DNA of 7,671 nucleotides, taken from Smithella sp. UBA2180 (GTDB lineage: Bacteria; Desulfobacterota; Syntrophia; Syntrophales; Smithellaceae). The notes under the pieces were generated by a model, which did not search any database, had not been told where the DNA came from, and worked only from the letters and a program-made list of their open reading frames with translations. Positions 5,058 to 7,671 of the stretch are shown piece after piece. Positions within the stretch are counted from its first letter, which is position 1; every line of letters starts with the position of its first letter. The stretch is from the NCBI GenBank assembly GCA_002327415.1, contig DCVU01000093.1, forward strand, positions 1-7,671. The letters run 5' to 3'. The position numbers and the translations under genes are program-made.

Positions 5058-5737
5058 GGATGACTCGTCGTTGATTGAGCAGTTGTTTTAATAACTGCAT
5101 AAATATCGTTAACGATTTGTCGGGAGATCACCAGCATGGCTTTACTTGCAGCCTCGCAATATCCCCGGGGAGACGACTCTTGCAATAGTTCTTCCCGAAC
5201 ATATTTTTTTTGAAACATCATTACTTTGCCGGTTTCTTTTCCCTGGGTATCTTTCATAGAAATGGTGATACTGATAACCGCTGTTTTATTGCTTTTGTCA
5301 ATACGCAGATAAAATTCCTCGATACCACCAGAAATGACAAATCGGCCTTCATCTCCTTCGGAACGGGAAAATATTGCACCGAAAAGGCCACTCCCTCTCA
5401 TGTCTCGCAAGAGACTATCGGCAACCATATCCGCCGGATTTACCGCCCAGCGGGAGTAATTAAAAGAATCAAGGCTGTAAGCATCACTGCGAAAAATCAT
5501 ATTAGTAGAATTATAGGCAGCAGCTATGGAAAACCGGTTAAATTTGACGGATACCGCAAGCAAGTCGAGATTTTTCCAGGATGGCGCTTCATAACTCAAC
5601 AGATAATTTTCTACATTATATTGAGGCCTGCCGGAACCTGCACATCCGGTAATCAGGAGTGACAAAACAACTAACATAAAACATAAGCTGCTAAAAGTTA
5701 CTCTCAAAGTTTGCGTCCTTGGTAATAAATATTTCAT
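5054..5737 (-). CDS. PqiC-like ABC transport auxiliary lipoprotein
   Basis: A 227-aa lipoprotein of the ABC-type transport auxiliary family (PqiC/YmbA type), a partner of MCE transporters that sits at the outer membrane. The signal sequence ends in a perfect lipobox, Leu28-Ile29-Thr30-Gly31-Cys32, preceded by a long hydrophobic core. The mature part contains the family pattern: Leu-Ala-Val near 60-62, a Met-Ile-Phe-Arg-Ser-Asp strand, Tyr-Ser-Arg-Trp-Ala-Val-Asn-Pro-Ala-Asp-Met-Val, then Leu-Arg-Asp-Met-Arg-Gly-Ser-Gly-Leu-Phe, and a C-terminal helix. After removal of the signal it is about 196 residues, typical for the family. The SD (GGAGAGGA, 5746-5753) sits directly beside the boundary of a 145-bp repeat element that separates this gene from the MCE gene. 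The stop overlaps the YjbQ start. Confidence 0.85.
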   Translation of the reverse strand: MKYLLPRTQTLRVTFSSLCFMLVVLSLLITGCAGSGRPQYNVENYLLSYEAPSWKNLDLLAVSVKFNRFSIAAAYNSTNMIFRSDAYSLDSFNYSRWAVNPADMVADSLLRDMRGSGLFGAIFSRSEGDEGRFVISGGIEEFYLRIDKSNKTAVISITISMKDTQGKETGKVMMFQKKYVREELLQESSPRGYCEAASKAMLVISRQIVNDIYAVIKTTAQSTTSHP

Positions 5738-5753
5738 GGTTTTATTCCTCTCC

Positions 5754-5898
5754 GAAGAAACTGTCCTGAACTACCCCCCTCTTTTCTAAAGAGGGGCTAG
5801 GGGAGATTTTACGAAATTGAACCGATTGAAAAATCCCCCTCAATCCCCCTTTAGGAAAGGGGGAACGTAAAACGATGAACCGATAGTTCAGTTTCTTC
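5754..5898. mobile_element. MITE-like inverted-repeat element in the lipid transport operon
   Basis: A 145-bp non-coding element bounded by a perfect 10-bp inverted repeat, GAAGAAACTG (5754-5763) and CAGTTTCTTC (5889-5898). The repeat continues inwards as AACTA/TAGTT, with 5 extra bases in the left arm. Inside are two strong hairpins, CCCCTCTTT with AAAGAGGGG (5776-5796) and TCCCCCTTT with AAAGGGGGA (5844-5864), which are also roughly inverted copies of each other, so the whole element can fold into one long cruciform. It encodes no protein and shows no clear target duplication. Similar C/G-rich palindromic repeats are frequent in Desulfobacterota and related genomes. It abuts the SD of the lipoprotein gene, so it may weaken or modulate expression of the downstream genes, or protect the upstream mRNA end. 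Confidence 0.65.
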
Positions 5899-5935
5899 AA
5901 TTAATAACCAGTCCGAAGAGCTGGTGAAATACTCC

Positions 5936-6868
5936 CTATTCCATGGCTTTTCTAGGCGGAGCCGGTTTTGAGAAAATGAGGTCCGATGGGTTTTTTGTCA
6001 AGCTTTCGGAAAGTTTTTGCAGATTTTCCGAAGTGACCCTTAAATGCTCTGAAGTGTCTTGCAGTTCATTGGTAATGACTTTTGCTTTTTTGTTAATATC
6101 TCCAAGTAAAATATCCGTTCGATCTGCTTTTTCCTGTAGTTTCAAAGCATCTATCTCTTTTTTTGCCTGACCGATCAATTTGCGGGCATCATACAGAGTC
6201 GCCATGGTTTCATTGGCAACTTGATCCACCTTACCTTCAGCAACTACCTTGTTAATTCTAGCCATCGTCTGATCCAGATTGTTGGAAGTGGATTCCAGAT
6301 GATTCATTATATTGTTTACTCGCTTACCTCCCACGAAGTTTTCTATCGCCCTGGACGTGTTTTTCAGCTGATCGGAAATACCTTTGATATCTATATTTTT
6401 TATGTTTTGCATAATTGCACCCGTGTCGTCCAGAAAACGGCCGATTCCCGATTGGCGCGACGGAATAATTGGATAACTGGATATAAAATTCCCTTTTGGC
6501 GAAGCTGACAAATCGCCGGGATTAAGCTGGTCCAGTTCAATGAAAACAATCCCGGTAATGCCGGCTGTTTTAAGTGTGGCAACGGTTTTCTTCTGTAAAT
6601 CGCCCTCCAGATCTATTTTCATAATTACTTCAATTAGACGATAGTCCGGTGCCACTTTAATATTCTGGACCTTGCCGATTTCTACGCCCCGATATTTAAT
6701 TGCCGAGTCAGCCTGAAGCCCCTGAACGGACTCATCAAAATAAGTCGCATAGAGAGAACCTTTCGTTAACATTCCAGACGCACCGATCCAGATGATAATC
6801 GCCGCACAAATCAGCGTGCCAATGATGACAAAAAGACCTATTGAAAATTTTGAACTTTTAGCTGACAT
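5936..6868 (-). CDS. MCE (MlaD-like) lipid transport protein
   Basis: A 310-aa MCE-family protein, the substrate-binding subunit of an Mla-type ABC lipid transporter. It has one N-terminal membrane helix (about 8-29, Phe-Ser-Ile-Gly-Leu-Phe-Val-Ile-Ile-Gly) that anchors it in the inner membrane. The MCE domain (about 37-115) shows Tyr-Phe-Asp-Glu-Ser-Val-Gln-Gly-Leu (43-51), Val-Lys-Tyr-like Ile-Lys-Tyr-Arg-Gly-Val-Glu-Ile-Gly-Lys-Val (57-67) and the Gly-Ile-Thr-Gly segment with Ile-Glu-Leu (109-112). Residues 140-300 are a long polar alpha-helical or coiled-coil tail with many Asn, Lys and Gln, as in longer MlaD and PqiB-like proteins, which form a ring or tube through the periplasm. SD AGAGG is 4 nt from the ATG. 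The gene overlaps the ATPase gene by 11 nt, so expression is coupled. One MCE domain only. Confidence 0.93.
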   Translation of the reverse strand: MSAKSSKFSIGLFVIIGTLICAAIIIWIGASGMLTKGSLYATYFDESVQGLQADSAIKYRGVEIGKVQNIKVAPDYRLIEVIMKIDLEGDLQKKTVATLKTAGITGIVFIELDQLNPGDLSASPKGNFISSYPIIPSRQSGIGRFLDDTGAIMQNIKNIDIKGISDQLKNTSRAIENFVGGKRVNNIMNHLESTSNNLDQTMARINKVVAEGKVDQVANETMATLYDARKLIGQAKKEIDALKLQEKADRTDILLGDINKKAKVITNELQDTSEHLRVTSENLQKLSESLTKNPSDLIFSKPAPPRKAME

Positions 6869-7667
6869 AAAACCTCTGTTCGTCGGATGTTACAGGCTTC
6901 TGTCGTAAGAAAAAACTTTTTACCCGTGGATCTGTCGCCTGCTCTTTTAATTCCAGCGGCTTGCCTTCGGCAATAATGCCTTTAGCTTCTTTATCCAACA
7001 TTAACACTCTATGAGCTATTTTGTAAATAGATTCTAATTCGTGGGTCACAATGACCATAGTTGTTCCCAAAGCTTCTTCAGTTTTGATAATCAGATCGTC
7101 CAGCTCCGCTGCCGTAACCGGATCAAGCCCGGCGGACAGTTCGTCAAAGAAAAGCACGCGAGGGTCCAAAGCCATTGCCCGGGCAATGCCGGCTCTTTTT
7201 TTCATGCCGCCCGAAAGTTCCGATGGATGATGATTTTCGTAGCCTGTTAAATTGACCAGGCCTAATTTCATTCTAATAATAGCATCGATAGTGGCCGGAT
7301 CAAGATCTGTGTATTCCTGTAACGGCAGTTCAATATTTTCTTTAATCGTCATAGAACCAAACAGGGCACCGGATTGAAAAAGGACACCTATATTCTGTCT
7401 GTATTGGTTGAGCGCTTCTTCGTCGGCACTGGTAATATCCATTCCTTGATACAGAACCTGCCCGGAATAAGGTTTTTGCAAACCAATCATGATTTTGAGC
7501 AAGGTCGATTTTCCGCAACCGCTGGCACCGACAATTACCAGAACTTCGCCTTCATAAACCTGAAAGTTTACGCCTTCAAACACCACATTATTACCAAAAC
7601 GCGCGGCCAAATCTTTGACAACAATAATTGGATTTTTTTCTTCGATATCCAAAATATGCTCCTTCAC
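6858..7667 (-). CDS. MlaF-like ABC transporter ATPase of the lipid transport operon
   Basis: A 269-aa ABC ATPase of the MlaF type, which would power a phospholipid transporter together with a permease and the MCE subunit. Walker A is Gly47-Ala-Ser-Gly-Cys-Gly-Lys53-Ser-Thr, the Q-loop Gln98, the signature Leu-Ser-Gly-Gly-Met (151-155) followed by Lys-Lys-Arg, Walker B Val-Leu-Phe-Phe-Asp-Glu (171-176) and the switch His209. The Met after the signature is the MlaF/Mkl pattern. All catalytic residues are present. The end overlaps the MCE start by 11 nt. The listed start is a GTG 4 bases from the window edge; a TTG at 7650-7652 has SD AAGGAG (7659-7664) at 6 nt and is a good alternative start, giving 264 residues. 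The permease gene (MlaE) is expected just beyond the edge. Confidence 0.93.
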   Translation of the reverse strand: MKEHILDIEEKNPIIVVKDLAARFGNNVVFEGVNFQVYEGEVLVIVGASGCGKSTLLKIMIGLQKPYSGQVLYQGMDITSADEEALNQYRQNIGVLFQSGALFGSMTIKENIELPLQEYTDLDPATIDAIIRMKLGLVNLTGYENHHPSELSGGMKKRAGIARAMALDPRVLFFDELSAGLDPVTAAELDDLIIKTEEALGTTMVIVTHELESIYKIAHRVLMLDKEAKGIIAEGKPLELKEQATDPRVKSFFLRQKPVTSDEQRFYVS

Positions 7668-7671
7668 TACT

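Overview
The window looks like a piece of a Gram-negative bacterial chromosome, perhaps from Desulfobacterota (the former Deltaproteobacteria). The evidence is a lipoprotein-containing MCE/Mla-type outer-membrane lipid transport operon and a C/G-rich inverted-repeat element of a kind common in such genomes. The taxon is an inference; no rRNA or marker gene is present. The left 4.6 kb is AT-rich accessory DNA with defence or stress genes. The right 3 kb is a conserved housekeeping operon on the minus strand.

Layout, left to right. (1) Positions 1-476: a leader with two adjacent hairpins and a small secreted Lys/Thr-rich protein with a strong ribosome binding site. (2) Positions 599-1191: a DinJ/RelB-type antitoxin and YafQ-type toxin pair, preceded by a promoter overlapped by a 9-bp inverted-repeat operator. 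(3) Positions 1192-1725: no protein gene. This stretch holds a near-consensus sigma70 promoter with a 14-bp palindrome in its spacer, then about 320 nt of DNA that can form at least seven hairpins, read here as a non-coding RNA or structured leader. (4) Positions 1726-3893: three same-strand genes. They encode a 97-aa helical protein of unknown family, a 324-aa retron-like reverse transcriptase and a 273-aa protein resembling AbiJ N-terminal-domain/HEPN-type abortive-infection proteins. (5) Positions 3950-4561, minus strand: a 203-aa protein with a HEPN-like Arg-Asn...Lys-His motif. (6) Positions 4662-7667, minus strand: an MlaF-like ATPase, an MlaD-like MCE protein, a PqiC-like lipoprotein and a YjbQ-family protein, with a 145-bp MITE-like element between the MCE and lipoprotein genes.

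The most interesting part is 1341-3893. A dedicated promoter, a structured RNA, a small helical protein, a compact reverse transcriptase and a probable HEPN-type effector are arranged as expected for a retron or defence-associated reverse transcriptase (DRT) system. I do not recognise this exact combination. The RT departs from the usual retron motifs (Trp-Ile-Asp-Asp at the active site, Ile-Ala-Gly in place of Val-Thr-Gly). The working model is that the RT copies the upstream RNA and that this product, perhaps with the 97-aa protein, controls the toxic downstream protein during phage infection. This is inference from gene order and motifs, not shown by the sequence.

The right-hand operon would move phospholipids or other lipids between inner and outer membranes. 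Its permease gene is probably just beyond the right edge.
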